A stretch of DNA of 64,000 nt from Ecdyonurus torrentis (Eukaryota > Arthropoda > Insecta > Ephemeroptera > Heptageniidae), in contig OX439127.1 in the NCBI GenBank assembly GCA_949318235.1, positions 21,120,142 through 21,184,141 on the forward strand, in the 5' to 3' direction. The position numbers and the translations under genes were made by a program. The notes under the pieces are model-generated. The model had not been told where the DNA came from, searched no databases, and worked only from the letters and a program-made list of their open reading frames with translations. Below, one piece after another: positions 13,083 to 24,850 of this stretch; position 1 is the stretch's first letter; each line of letters starts with the position of its first letter.

Positions 13083-13405
13083 TTAAAGGGCTCCAGGCCT
13101 CAAACAATTGAATCAAAAACGTAAAAACCATGAGATGGGAGCATCATTCATACACATATTATATATACTTCAACTCTTCCATAGCCTCACAAACTATGAT
13201 TGAAAAATTGTAAAGTAGGCAATTTTAGGAATTTATGACGTCAACAATTCCGGGTCTACAATAGAAATTGAAGCGCGGGTTGCCTACTTTACATGTTTTC
13301 TTCCCAGTTTGCAAGAGTACTGAAGGGTTAAGGCACAAAATAATAATCCTATCTAATGATTTATAATTAAGAGGAAATTTGTTTTTGAGGCCAGGGGCCC
13401 TTTAA
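13083..13405. mobile_element. TTAA-flanked MITE (piggyBac-like termini)
   Basis: Starts TTAAAGGGCTCCAGGCCTC. The right end read in reverse is TTAAAGGGCCCCTGGCCTC. A second internal inverted repeat (GTAAAGTAGGCAA near 13211 and TTGCCTACTTTAC near 13282) gives a foldback structure. A TTAA target and a GGG-type terminus fit the piggyBac superfamily. No transposase is present. Confidence 0.75.
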
Positions 13406-13974
13406 GTGTAATGACAAATAAGGGAGTTTTTTATAGTGAATTTTACGAAATATTCATAACTTTTATAAAAATATTAATAATTATTATTTTTATGTCCACC
13501 TATGCATATGCCAAGTAATTGATGAAAAACTTATTAAATATTTTAATTACTGTATTTTTTTTTTCGAGACATTTGAAGCCCAATCTCAGTACGCCCTAGA
13601 CGTATTTGATATAAAATGGAAGAAAATGGCTAAGATTGTCAACGTTAAAATTTAATTGCAATACCTTTTGATTTAAATATTTTTTATTTGCTGTAAAGCA
13701 CGTAAATAAAAGTATTAATTCTGTATGCAAATATTTAGTTCCTAATTATTGTTTACTCGACAAACCAAAATAATAAAAATAAAAAATATAATTATAAATA
13801 ATAATAATCTATATATATTTAATTACAATTTATTGTAAATATTTTTTTGACAAGACCAACGCTTGTTGTAACACATGTTACTATGAACTGCCTGAGACAA
13901 TAAAAAAAATCTTATTCTTATCTTATTCTTATTCTATAAAGAAAGACAAACCAGGCAAATTGTAGAAAATCTTA
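13406..13974. other. Spacer with a possible non-LTR 3' tail
   Basis: Mostly featureless AT-rich sequence. At about 13850-13935 a short higher-GC stretch is followed by AATAAA and a TTATTC-type simple tail. That resembles the 3' end of a + strand non-LTR element, but no coding part remains. Confidence 0.35.
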
Positions 13975-14921
13975 AATTCAAATTAGTTCTTTATTCAGCA
14001 ACAGAGCAAGTCCAAATACACTAAATATAAAAATGTCAAAACAATGCAAGAAGACAAAACAAACATAAAAGACACATCGTCCATGCCTCAATTAAACCTC
14101 CCTCCAAACGCATGCAAAGATACGTCTGGAGGGAGGTCGGAGTACGGCATAGACGATATAAAACATGAAAGAAAAAAAAGCATAAAATATAGTCATTTAC
14201 AAACAAAATCAGCATTATAGCATATTTCAAAAAAGATTGTGATTCAGTTTGTGCCTAAATATAGACAGTGACATATAAAATAATAAGTCAAGCTCACAAC
14301 ATTGCAAACTGCTGACAAGATTTGTATAATTTCTTTGCACTCTGTTGCTAAAACTAAAGTGTGCAATATTGATACGACAAAATTTAGGCTTAAATAGGTT
14401 GAGTTGACTATTAATGCGAGTAGGTGCGTTAAAATTAATTAATTGAAGAACTGATGGTGCATCAACTAGATTATTCACCAGCTTATATAAAAACAGATAA
14501 TCATTAATATCACGACGTACCCCTAGCGAATGAATACCAGCTTCCCTACAATGCTCTACATAATCACATTTATTAAATACAACTCCCGATTTAAAACACC
14601 ATGTTCTTAAGAATGTTTGTTGCATCCTCTCAATGTGGTCCATCGCGGAGGTCCATGAGGTGACCACACAGGTGATGCGTATTCCAAGATCGGCCGCACG
14701 AGAGAGCAATATAAGCGACGATATGTCGACGCAGAGAACTGCATCGAGCACGATCGTCGCAGCATACCTACCACTTTCGAGGAACTTTTGCATATTTTTT
14801 GTATGTGCTTATCATAAGACAAATCATTGCATAATATGACACCCAAATCATTTATTTCATTAACCTTTTCAATTAAAAAAGTCCCGATTTGGTAGTTTTT
14901 TATTTGAGTAATATTACACAT
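13975..14921 (-). pseudogene. Truncated, frameshifted non-LTR retrotransposon (reverse transcriptase C-terminal part and 3' UTR)
   Basis: Reading the minus strand from 14921, one frame gives INDLGVILCNDLSYDKHIQK and then RLYCSLVRPILEYASPVWSP. These are hallmarks of the C-terminal half of the reverse transcriptase of jockey-like non-LTR elements. Near 14640 the frame shifts, and the second frame continues with DHIERMQQTFLRTW, the usual IE-x-x-Q-x-x-F-LR segment, down to a stop at 14227. The catalytic YADD region and the endonuclease are absent (5' truncation). About 230 bp of 3' UTR follows, with AATAAA at 13995-13990 on the minus strand. It is a dead copy. Confidence 0.85.
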
Positions 14922-16251
14922 TTTGCAAATGTATCACGAACCATCAAATTACACACAAAATTTTTTTTTTTTGAAAAATTATATATATTTTTTTTCTCTT
15001 TTGCAAAACATTTGTCAAAACAAATAAATAAAATATACAAGCCTATGGTGTCAACTTTCGTATTTTGGCAAACTTTGTGTTTAACTACACCGAAATATAA
15101 TGTAGAGCATTGTGTTTTTACTGTAAATAGTCAATACGTATTCGCTTGGACTCCATGCAATCAGGTCTTAATACTTTATTGCATAGAGTGTTTTATTTAT
15201 TTGACTATTCAACTAGTTAAGGGGATGGTGGACGGTATATGTAGGCAACATGCCTTTTTCGCCGTACCTAACGGGTACAATTTTACATATTGTTTAATTT
15301 TTTTTAGTTGTTACTCAATAATTAGTTAATTTTGTAATAACGTAAACATTTAATATTTCGCACAGCCTATAGTCATGCAATGGACAATAATACAACCAAA
15401 AACAATAACCAAGAATACAACCATTAGCAGGCAAATTTTAGCACCACTTGCCGCAACTACTACTAGCTTTTTAAAAAAATCTATCTTTACAAACTACAAC
15501 AGCACCTAGGATCTAAAACAACAAAATAGTTACCAAAATAAGGTTCATAAGGTTCTGCAAAGGGAAGACGCACAAAACATGATTGGCTGCTTTGAATAAA
15601 TATACACTTTCATAATAATAATAATGATAATAATATAGATTTATTGAGCAAGGAATTATACAGACATAACAGTCAAAGTCACAAATGATGCAATTGCTGG
15701 TTGCTTTTTATTATTATTATTATTAGTATGTTGTTGTTTTTCCAATTATGGAAAATGAGTTTGCTGTTGAGGTATGTAACCTTTTTTGGTTTCGAAAATC
15801 TCATCTTAGCTCGAAGGAAAAAATTAATGTGTTTTTTTCCAGAGCAGTGAATCATCATTCAATTTCTATTCTTCACTTAAATTTTCCACACCAACTAATG
15901 TGTCAATTCTTTTCAAGTATGTGGTGCTTGTCTCGTGGGCAAAAAGTTAAATTTCTAAAGCATTATTATTTTTATTTTTACTAACGATTTCTGTTTCTCT
16001 TTTTACGACAAGAACTCTCAAATTAGATTATCTTCAAAAACAAATAAATGATAATGCATAATATGAATAAAGTATTATCAAAATGTATGTATATTTAAAA
16101 AAATAAAAAATAATAATAAAAAAAGATAAGCATGAAACGAAAACATCTCATAAATAAAAAATTTAATTCCTCTTTAAATTTTCCTCACACAAGATGGTAA
16201 CATCCTCTTTAAAACTGTTGCTACAGCTGCTGGCTGAACGCTCATATTAAG
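14922..16251. other. AT-rich region without a supported gene
   Basis: Contains AAT-type simple repeats (near 15612-15637 and 15706-15725). A 146-codon open frame at 14889-15329 (+) is low-complexity and overlaps the LINE remnant. A string GTTGAG|GTATGT near 15772 resembles a splice donor after a short open stretch, but nothing else supports an exon. Confidence 0.4.
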
Positions 16252-16526
16252 TTACTGGTTTGCGGCAGAAAACGTCGTTGCCATGGTAACAAAAGTCAAG
16301 TGGTTTGTTTGCTGTAAGATAATGCTATACTATATAACAGGTATGCTACACCCATCGCAAAAATGTAAAAAATACTTCGTTCTGATTGGTTCATAAATTT
16401 CAACATGGCCCCTTGGCAGCTTCAAACCTACCCTCGCTCAACAATGTAGAATACCTCCTTTTGTATATTTATCTACCTTACTGGTGCTCGGCAGACGACG
16501 CCGTTGCCATGGTAACGAAGTACAAG
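16252..16526. promoter_or_regulatory. Direct duplication carrying two perfect RFX X-box palindromes
   Basis: A 49-bp segment (16252-16300) is repeated in the same direction at 16478-16526 with a few mismatches. Each copy contains the perfect palindrome GTTGCCATGGTAAC (16277-16290 and 16503-16516), the consensus X-box bound by RFX transcription factors. The best-conserved part of the duplicate is exactly the palindrome. A TTGCGGCAG/CTCGGCAG string precedes both. No gene start is recognisable nearby. It could be an enhancer or the paired ends of an old repeat. Confidence 0.55.
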
Positions 16527-16637
16527 CTACCGCAGGTTGTGTTGATAAAACTCTCCACATAGCGTGGAGTTTGGGAATATCATTTACTTTAACGAGTAAT
16601 CTCAGATGTGACGCAACATTTTTTTTTTTTTAATTTA

Positions 16638-16780
16638 GCATACGTTTGTATTGCCGGTGTACCAAATTTCAAATCAATTTACCCCCCTATATTTACCATG
16701 TCATTTTTTCCCACATAACCGATGGACAAATCGATTTGAAATTTGGTACACATGCTGTTGACGGCAATACAAACTTATGC
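16638..16780. repeat. Hairpin-forming inverted repeat (about 143 bp)
   Basis: GCATACGTTTGTATTGCC followed by GTACCAAATTTCAAATC at the left is mirrored on the right by GATTTGAAATTTGGTAC and GGCAATACAAACTTATGC. A ~10-base bulge lies in the right arm and ~50 bp of loop between. Likely a small palindromic MITE. Confidence 0.7.
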
Positions 16781-17721
16781 CAAAAAAGTATATAATATAA
16801 TCTATTGAAAAAAACAATCCTTAAATTATGCGCTTCTGTACAATATGGGTTAGAACATTTGGCTTTTTTTATGACTTTCGATTTTTTAACAGTTCCCAAG
16901 AGTACATTTGGCAAGAGTAATTTTGCAATTTCAGAAAAATAAAGATTTTAGTAGAAATATTTACAAATAATATTGTATCTGAAAAAACTTTTTTTGTTTT
17001 TATTTATTTTACAATATTGTATAATTTCATTTTTTTTTTCTTTCGTATTTATTTCTCCTATTGCTACTTAAATTAAAATAGAGAACAGCAGAATGAAATT
17101 TAATTTGTTCTAAAGGAGGAAGAATATCATTAAAAATACTATGTATATGTAAAAACCCAAGTTATAGAATTAGATAATTACTTTAAGATCAATCAAAATA
17201 CTTCTATAGTACTACAAACCTTCTAAAACAACAAGAGGAAGGGAACTTGCATATCAAATTACTTGAATATAATTTTAATTGTTTTATGCCTCGATTCATT
17301 AAGAGAAACTAAATGCTATATAGTAGAGTGAATGATTGATTACATTAAAAAAAATCAAACAAATGTATAAAATTAAAACTTTCTCCACATATAAAAATAA
17401 ATTCATATTTTAAGTTATGCAATGAGGAAACCAAGACATTTAGGGAGTAATTTTACTGCATATTCTAAAAGAGGACATCGTCCTGAGTCGTTAGATATGT
17501 GAAGTTCTAATTTTTGAGTCCATTGAGTATTTTTAATAATTTTTTTGAAAGTCGCAAAATGGCGTCACAGTCGGTAACTTTTTCTTATGCCCACATGCAT
17601 AAGTTACCGATCGTGATGTAATTTTTCAATTTTCAAAAGTTAATTAGTGAACTAAAAAATTATGCATCCGCACATCAATCGATTCAGGACAATATCTTCT
17701 TTATTATCCCCTAGAAAATAC
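16781..17721. other. AT-rich spacer with a short palindrome
   Basis: Nothing gene-like. A 55-bp stem-loop lies at 17564-17618 (GTCACAGTCGGTAACTT against AAGTTACCGATCGTGATG). Confidence 0.5.
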
Positions 17722-18128
17722 TGAGCATGGCCGAGTGGTGAAGGCAACTGACTCGCAACTCTGTACTCCTCACCGAGTATAGGTTCGAGCCACTGCTGGG
17801 TGCGTACGTGAAGTGTGAGAGCACAACACGTTGGGTGCATGTTTACATGCGTTCCATGACGACGCACAGTATTCAGGAGGTGCATGATTGATGTGATTGC
17901 ACTGACCAGCCTGCCTAGATGTTTCCACGGTTTCTCTATGCTGTCATGGCGAATGCCGGGCTGTGTACTTAAGCCGTGGCCGGCCCGTGTGTGCTTTCCA
18001 TTAATTGGAAAGTCTTTACCTATCGATAAGACAATGTCTTGACTGGGACTGGGATTGGTGTATAGCACAATAACACAATATGGTAAGAAAAAAAAAAAAA
18101 AGAAAAAAAAGAAAAAAAAAAAAAAAAA
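17722..18128 (+). mobile_element. tRNA-derived SINE, copy 1
   Basis: The head has pol III promoter boxes: box A TGGCCGAGTGGT (17728-17739) and box B GGTTCGAGCC (17782-17791). The spacing and an apparent long variable arm resemble a Leu/Ser-type tRNA. A ~270-bp unrelated body follows, then an A-rich tail to 18128. It is highly similar to the copy at 37431-37834. The body string GAATGCCGGGCTG followed by AGGCCGTGGCC recalls a 3' domain I remember from insect SINEs; that link is from memory only. No clear target duplication is visible. Confidence 0.88.
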
Positions 18129-19050
18129 GTCATCCTCATTACTCTGCAATAAAAGCTAAACTCTCCCTCTGCAATTACTGTTACTAAAATTTATTGATCG
18201 TGTCGTTTATAATGTAAGCCTTGGATACACTAGATATTAAAATCATTGCATTCAATGCTAGAAATTCTAATTGCGCAGATGTTTACAGCTTTCTGATTAT
18301 TGATTTATTTATAGTTATTTTTAGCATATTATAGCTATACACCATATTTTATATTAAAAAAAGGAACAACTAGGTAACGATGTTTTTGCACAAATGCGAC
18401 ATCCAGTAGCTGAGTTTCAAACTAAAATAGTGACGCAATGCAACAGTCACTATTCAAAACATTGTTTTAGCCAAAAACATAACTTTATTGAACGTACAGA
18501 AACTCAACAATTTGACTATTAGGGTTACATGCCATGTAAAGGACATCCAGGACATGATGATAAGAAAGCATCTTAACAAATTATATTATCATTTTGGACC
18601 AAGTAAAGTTTTCCTGGAATGACATTTGCATCTATTTTTTATTGCGTTTGTAAGCCATTTTTAAACATACGTGTAATGCCCAAAATTGTACAAAATTAAA
18701 AATTGCAAGGTTATGTTACCCTAAACCTTTAAAATCTACATTGAAGGATGATGATAAACTATATAGAGGCGACCTATATAGGCAGCCGACAAGTGATTTT
18801 AATAATTTTTCTCGAACTGACAGAGCGTATTGAACTTCGTAAAATTGATAATATAGTTTTGAAATTGGAAACAATTGGAGAAAGAAATGAAATAAACAAT
18901 TTTTATTTTCACTTTATATTACAAAAACGGCGTGTTTTTAATTAATCCCCCCTCCCCTTTCTCCCAAACTTCGCAGTGTTTGAAATGCGGTATAATATAC
19001 AATATATAATATACATATATCAAGACATTGTAGTTAGTTTTATCAGTTAT
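18129..19050. other. Spacer without a supported gene
   Basis: No exon-like stretch or inverted repeat is recognised. Two short open frames (18748-18945 +, 18919-19110 -) are AT-driven and have no motifs. Confidence 0.4.
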
Positions 19051-19260
19051 AGGACATGGACTAAAATAGATACGTACGTAATAATTATGTAAATCCGTTT
19101 TAAGCAACATCGTTTCGTTAAAACATAGCTTATTCTTTACTATACATAATAACTATAGCATAAATATTATGTTGTACAGCACAATTATTTATGATGTTCC
19201 AATTTAGCAACATTTATGCTTTGATTACATAAATGCAGCATAAATTACTTAATAATTTCA
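19051..19260. repeat. AGCATAAAT/ATTTATGCT-rich repeat, one copy
   Basis: Contains GTAATAATTATG near the left, then AGCATAAATATTATG, then ATTTATGCTTTG and GCAGCATAAAT. Similar segments occur at about 21650-21740, 30229-30452, 53469-53660 and 56152-56340. The 30229 copy has terminal inverted repeats (GGACAGAATAAA / TTTATTTTTGTCC), so this is probably a degraded MITE family. Confidence 0.5.
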
Positions 19261-19987
19261 TAACATTAATGTACGTCAGAAGAAATTGTTATATGTATAT
19301 ATTATTATATATTAAAATTGTTTAAATTTAGTATCCAGTTCTGATTTCTTTGATAGCGCATCAAAATGTTTCAATTTACATGTTTTATATGTTTATACAT
19401 TTTTATTTCTAATAATTTCTATACATTTTATATTGTTGTCCTCCTGGAAATAGTAATAGTTTGTAATGCTATTCAAATTCAGTTATAATTCATGAGGTCA
19501 TGTTAAAAAAAAATATTTCAGAAAGCAAATAATATGTTTGGTATTTATAACCAACTTGAAATATGTGGCTATTTTATGTAAATCACTTATTGCAAATCAG
19601 TAATCCGGAGAGAGAACGATTAAGGATTGACATTTAATAAACGCTTATTATTTGTTAACAATACTCTTCTTCACCAGAAAAAAATATTATTGAATGGCCA
19701 CAACTTGTAATGGTTTAGAGTTTGGTCTTGACATGGGTACCCCCTGTCACTTCACTCACGCATGCAACTGAGCACTTCTATATATTAGATTTATTTTACA
19801 GTAAAATACGAAGTGCCCAGAAAAAGAATATAAATTATCTTAAAAGTAAAAGGTAGCTCGCAGCTCAGGCCTAGCGGTACTGGTGCGATTTTTTTTTCTA
19901 TCTTTTACCGTCACGTGATTTCCGTTTTCGACACTTGCTTTTCCGATTTTTAAATGTTAAAATAATGTTTTAGTAATTTTAACATAC
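19261..19987. other. Spacer with one diverged E-box module
   Basis: No exon is recognised. At about 19845-19930 there is a single diverged copy of the module that is repeated four times at 25748-26131 (ACCGTCACGTGATTTCC). Confidence 0.4.
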
Positions 19988-20095
19988 CTCCAGTGTCTGC
20001 TCCAGGTTTTCATCTTCAAAATCAATTAGAGAGGGTTGCGTTTCGGTTATAGTGCTGGTTTGACGTTTCACTAAGTAAGCTCCTCCGACCACATC
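19988..20095 (-). CDS. Coding exon of an unidentified minus-strand gene
   Basis: A 108-nt segment, exactly 36 codons, open on the minus strand and bounded by TTGATTTTAG (acceptor) and GTATGTTAAA (donor). The peptide begins DVVGGAYLVKRQTST and ends PSLIDFEDENLEQTLE. Its base composition is clearly less AT-rich than the flanks and its residue mix is protein-like, with a Ser/Thr-rich middle and an acidic LIDFEDE motif. Both introns are phase 0. I do not recognise the family. LIDFEDE-type acidic strings occur in trafficking and signalling adaptors, but that is weak. No adjoining exon could be placed with confidence. Confidence 0.65.
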
Positions 20096-20759
20096 CTAAA
20101 ATCAAACATTACAAAATTATTAGCAATTTTTACCTATACAGAGGGAAAAAAATGAAGTTCTACATGCGAAAGAATAATAATAAAAAAATAGATATAGCAA
20201 ACCAAAGCATTAAAGACAATATTAACCCCATGTATCAATGCCTGAAATTTTGACATTCGCACATATTATTAGAAGTAACTGCATTTAAGTTAACCGCAGA
20301 CTTTCAACAATAATATTTAGGAAAATACAAGATGATTAGAGACGTTTACACGTTTAATACATTTTGTGAGCACACTAAACAGAAAAAAAAAGTCTGCTGT
20401 GCAACATTAATGCGCTTTTAAAACATATACACTAGATAAAAATTATGGAAATAGAGAAAAATGTGCTCAACAACTATGTTATGAATAATTTTTGCGTATT
20501 TTGCATATTTCTTATACAACAAAAAATGTAGCCCCTTTATTTTGAGTATTAAGTGTACTTTTGATTGCTGTAGTATGAAATTTCCGAGCTATATACACTT
20601 GCATTTATACATTCCAGTATCATATTTGGCATCCGTGATAGCAAGGTTAAAGACATGTTTTATATCATATTGTATACAAATTTCTGTGTTCTTCTTCATG
20701 GAAAGCTAATACTGATTTTATAATTTAAAGGCGAAGATCACCTTCAAGACCAAAGTATG
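20096..20759. other. Intron-like spacer upstream of the minus-strand exon
   Basis: AT-rich sequence without recognisable exons, repeats or promoter motifs. Confidence 0.4.
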
Positions 20760-22617
20760 ATAAATAAGCACATAAATTAGATATACCTGACACATATCGT
20801 AATAATACCGTTGATTCCGCTCTTTCGGTTGATTTTCCATTTATTTTAGCTTGAAATTTTTAACGGTTCTTTTTGCGGGTAAGTTACGTCATAGTATACT
20901 CCGCTGTTGGCTAACAAAAAATTGCGCGACGATGTTTAAAACATTTTTTTACATACTTCCTTGTAATTCAACACTTATTATATAATTCTTGATCGTGATA
21001 GCTGTAATTATGTTAAATACTATTAGAAAGCATACACTTTACAACAAGCAATACAATATGATGGTCAAATTTGCTCTAAATCACAGTGTCAAGGAACCCT
21101 GACCGTCACTCCTCGATCCCCGCTTGCACATAACTGCAAACAAGCGTACTGCATGCCTGCGTGTGTGTGTGCAAGCAGGCTGCAAGGAAGCACCGATCAT
21201 CACAGCATAGGGGAGGGGGTTGGTGCTCTAGCAACCACTAGAGTGCTATAATCACCGCGCCCGCCTGTGCCTTGCATATAGGATGCGGGAGCGAGCGAGC
21301 TAGGCGAGCTTACTTGTTTCAAAGCATCAGCACCTTTTTACCCCGCAAATGCTTTTAGATGCTCCCTCTTTCCTCCTACTCATATACTTGCAAAAAGTAA
21401 AATATCGGCCTCTTTCGTTGTCATGTGAACAAGGAAAAAAATAATTTTTATTGTTTTCATCGAATAATAGAATATTATACCATATAGTAAAATTATTTTG
21501 CAATTAATAAAAAGGATTGAAAAACAAACAAACTATATAATAGGGACTATATATATATATCAATAATTTTTATTAACTTTACAGTAATTTACTTTACATT
21601 GTTATGAAAGTTAATTTCTCTTTTGTAATAATAATATAAGTAAAAAGTATTACGCACGTGTGGACTTAACTAATACGTAATAATTATGCTAGTTGAATGC
21701 AGCAACATTTATGCATAATAAATAATAACATAAGAAACTTATGGTATATTGTATGTTTTCATATTTATTTTCATATTAAATTTACCTAATTCGTATAAAT
21801 CTTTATTTATACCATGGATGAAAACCATAAAAATTAATTTTTCCTTGTTCACATGGAAAACGAGAGGGGTTGATATTTTATTTTTGCCAATTATATAAGT
21901 GGGAGGAAAGAGGGAGCATTGACGACCATTTTTTTTTTTTTTTTTTTTTTTTTTTGCTTTTAATTTGAAACAATCTAGCTTGCTCTCCTCTTCAATGCAA
22001 GGCCGAAAGGCACAGGCGGGCGCGGTGATGATCGTGTTCTTCGTTAGTGATAGCTATAGCACCGACTCCCTACCCTATGCTGTGATGATAGCTGCTTCCT
22101 TTCAGCACAATAATAAAAATAATAAAAAATAAAAAACGCAGTACGGGCGTTCGCAGTTTAATGCAAGCTGTGACCGGGGAGTGAAGGTCAGGGTTCGTTA
22201 ACACTATGATTTGGAGATAGTGAGCGTGGCATATCAAAACTCGGGATTACTTAAATCATTAGTTTTTCTATTGCACCATAACAGTAATAGAAAATATTAT
22301 TTATTGTAATATGTATGCTTTCTAGTAGTATTTATCATAATTATAACTATATCACGATCAAGAATTATATATAATCAGAGTTGAATTACAGGGAAAGTGT
22401 GTCAACAATGTTTTAAACATCGTCCTCAATTTTTTTGTTAATCAATAAGAAAAGAGAATATACCTTTACTTAAAACTGCACAAAAAGCGTAGTATAATGT
22501 GACATATCTTACCCGCAAAGAGAACCGTTAAAAATTTCAAGCTAAAATAAATGGAAAATTAACCAGTACAGTATTTACCACGATGTGTGTCAGGTATGTT
22601 AAATTTATGTTATGTGA
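20760..22617. mobile_element. Large foldback element with ~0.7-0.8 kb arms
   Basis: The left arm (about 20760-21475) is mirrored by the right arm (about 21810-22617). Outer ends match as TACCTGACACATATCGT and, in reverse, TACCTGACACACATCGT. Inner matches include AAATTTTTAACGGTTCT, TCTTGATCGTGATA, and GTGAACAAGGAAAAA near 21427 against TTTTTCCTTGTTCACATGG near 21839. The arms have clearly diverged (substitutions, indels and a poly-T expansion in the right arm), so it is old. The ~330-bp centre has no coding frame. Likely a Foldback-type or non-autonomous DNA transposon. Confidence 0.85.
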
Positions 22618-23910
22618 GTATCCTGGTGTGTATGCAATTTCACGACACAAGTAACCAACTGGTTGCATAACTACAAACCTTGCAGGCGCGCTCTTTTCTC
22701 GCATATAAAAACTTCCTACTCTTAAAAAGTATGTATCACTTCTTTATCCTTTCAGTTTGATCTCACATCTTCACTCATTACTAATTATTCTTGACATTAA
22801 TTTTATTTATATCAAGATTTATGTTCAATTTCAATTTCAAAGGGTTTTTATTGTCAAACATTACACATAATACATGGTAAGGCACAAGTAATTAAACCAT
22901 CGGCCGTCTCAACCCCAAAATATATTATAAAAATACAAGAAAATATCCTTTTTTTTTTTTTTTTTTTTTTTTACAAGTTTCTTAAAAACAAAAATTCCAC
23001 AAATAAGGAAAGAAAAAGAACAGCTGCAGTTAAGTTACAACCACCGCACCAAATCATGTGTGCGAAGTAAAAAAAAATAGAACAGACACTTTTTTTTTTC
23101 TTCTTCTTTCCTCTTAAAATATAACATATGAAGTAAAGTATATATAAAAAATAAAAGCATACCCTTACTATAAATTTTTTTTTTTTTTGTTTTTTTTTTT
23201 CGAAATATAATAAACATAGAGCATAATTATAAAGGTTGAACACGAGGAATATTCAACTTTTTGTTTCTTAAGTTCCGAATTTTATTTAAATATAAACCTA
23301 AGTTTTCCAACGTGCACGCATGGTTTATTAAATTTGATTGTGATTGTGGCTCTAAAAATAAAACAAAACTGCACAATAAATATCATTATTTTAAGCACTT
23401 TTATTTTCACCACCAAAGGTAGGAAAGCCATCTCTCAGTTTGATTAAAGAAGCAATTAATAGTGCTGCCTTTACATTAACAAATTAAAAAAATCACAGAA
23501 CAATATACGTTTTTCAAACCAAAACAAAGTTTTGCAATATTTTAAACATAAGTTTCACATGATTCTGAGGGAAAAAAAAAAAACAAAAAAAAACGCATGA
23601 CTGAAGGCATGATTTTTTTTTTCCAATTATTGTTGCATTTTTTTTTTTTTTTTTTGTAATTTATTCAGCAGACTTGATTGAGACCTCATCAGAATTTAAT
23701 GAAAAGTAACATGATTTTCTCAAAAATATAAATGCGTAAATTAATATTTTCTATAATTACGTTACCGGTTAGTTTGTTTGTTTGTTTTTGAAAATTTTAC
23801 ATAATCATAATGAATCTAACAAATAAAATGTATCAATTGCATAGTTTTACACAAAGCTATTCCATTCTAGATGAAGCAGAAATAAGAGCATACAGTAAAA
23901 AGTATTGCAT
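22618..23910. other. Low-complexity spacer with a non-LTR tail fragment
   Basis: At 22829-22905 a TTCAATTTCAATTTCAAAGG string precedes TTTTTATTGTC. Read in reverse this is a polyadenylation-like signal followed by a GAAATT-type tail, typical of a non-LTR 3' end. Long A and T runs follow (e.g. 22950-22972, 23639-23656). The start of the GCCATCTCTCAGTTTGAT repeat is at 23428. Confidence 0.45.
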
Positions 23911-24850
23911 AAGCTCGTTCTGTAAAGTAAAGTGAATCTCAATAACAGTGATTGGCTGACCAACAAAATAAGACACGTTCATTGGTTGATCTTCTTTTTT
24001 GAGCCGATAAAAGTGAGTCGCATGTTTCGTTTGGAACTTTTTTTTGTGAGTTTCTTTCATTTTTATCAAGTTCAAAGTTCTAAAAGAAGAAATAACAATG
24101 ATAGACCATAGCTTGTTCTGTAAACTACACACAAAATTGAGCCAATGCTTAGAACTTTTTCCTTTGTTATTAACATATGATCACGACGTCACTGCATATT
24201 CGAGACGTGTATTTGACTTTTACTTACGATTTCTTTCAGTAATAAATTTCCCTTCATACGTTTTATTAGATGAATATTATTATAATTATTTTTCAACGAG
24301 TAAAAATGTATCAAAAATGTTTGATTCAAAAAAAAATTAAATTTTGGCTTGTATATAAATATGACTTCCGTCGCAAATGCTCGACAGGTGAGATAGCTCG
24401 TCTTATAGCTCGGTACATGCCTGGCGAGAGTGTCCGAATGACATGAGGCGCCATGAGGTGCCTTCTGATTTTATTCTGAAGTCAAATTCATACACAAGCA
24501 AAATACATAATTTTTTTTTCTCAAATCAAGCATATTTGATACATATTTACATGTAGAAAAATATAAAAACGATTTTCAAATATAAAAAAGTGCTTAAGAA
24601 AATTTATTTTCTGAATAAATCGCAAGTAAAAATCTAAGTCACGTCATGAACAGGTAGCTACGTCACGATCATTTGTTATTAACAAAGAAAAAAGTTCCGA
24701 AAACTGGCTCAATTTTGTGTGTACTTTATAGAACGAACTCATATGAATAAACGTAGTAAACAGGTAACGACGGCATATCCAGCTGTTTTTAACAAAAGAA
24801 CATTTTCGAAGCTGGCTCAATATTTGTGTGTAGTTTATAGAACGAGCTAT
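23911..24850. mobile_element. Compound inverted-repeat element with duplicated ends
   Basis: The end sequence AGCTTGTTCTGTAAACTAC plus ACACAAAATTGAGCC occurs at 24110. It is inverted at 24651-24740 (GGCTCAATTTTGTGTGTAC, TTTATAGAACGAACT) and again, in direct orientation to that, at 24761-24849. A further left-type end lies at 23912. Arms are about 85 bp. It looks like a MITE with tandemly duplicated termini or two nested copies. Confidence 0.65.

Noticed and set aside
14889..15329. 146-codon + strand open frame
   Set aside because: Low-complexity, overlaps the LINE remnant, with no domain or splice support; an open frame of this length is possible by chance in AT-rich DNA.
15724..15771. Mini-exon reading YVVVFPIMENEFAVE before GTATGT
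   Set aside because: The acceptor lies in an ATT microsatellite and the segment is too short to distinguish from chance.
17728..17791. Free tRNA gene
   Set aside because: Box A and box B are present, but no complete acceptor stem is seen, and the sequence continues into a repeated 400-bp body with an A tail; it is a SINE head.
17652..18149. 165-codon minus-strand frame (and 37508-37843)
   Set aside because: A shadow of the SINE body read through its A tail (poly-Phe start); present in both copies for that reason.
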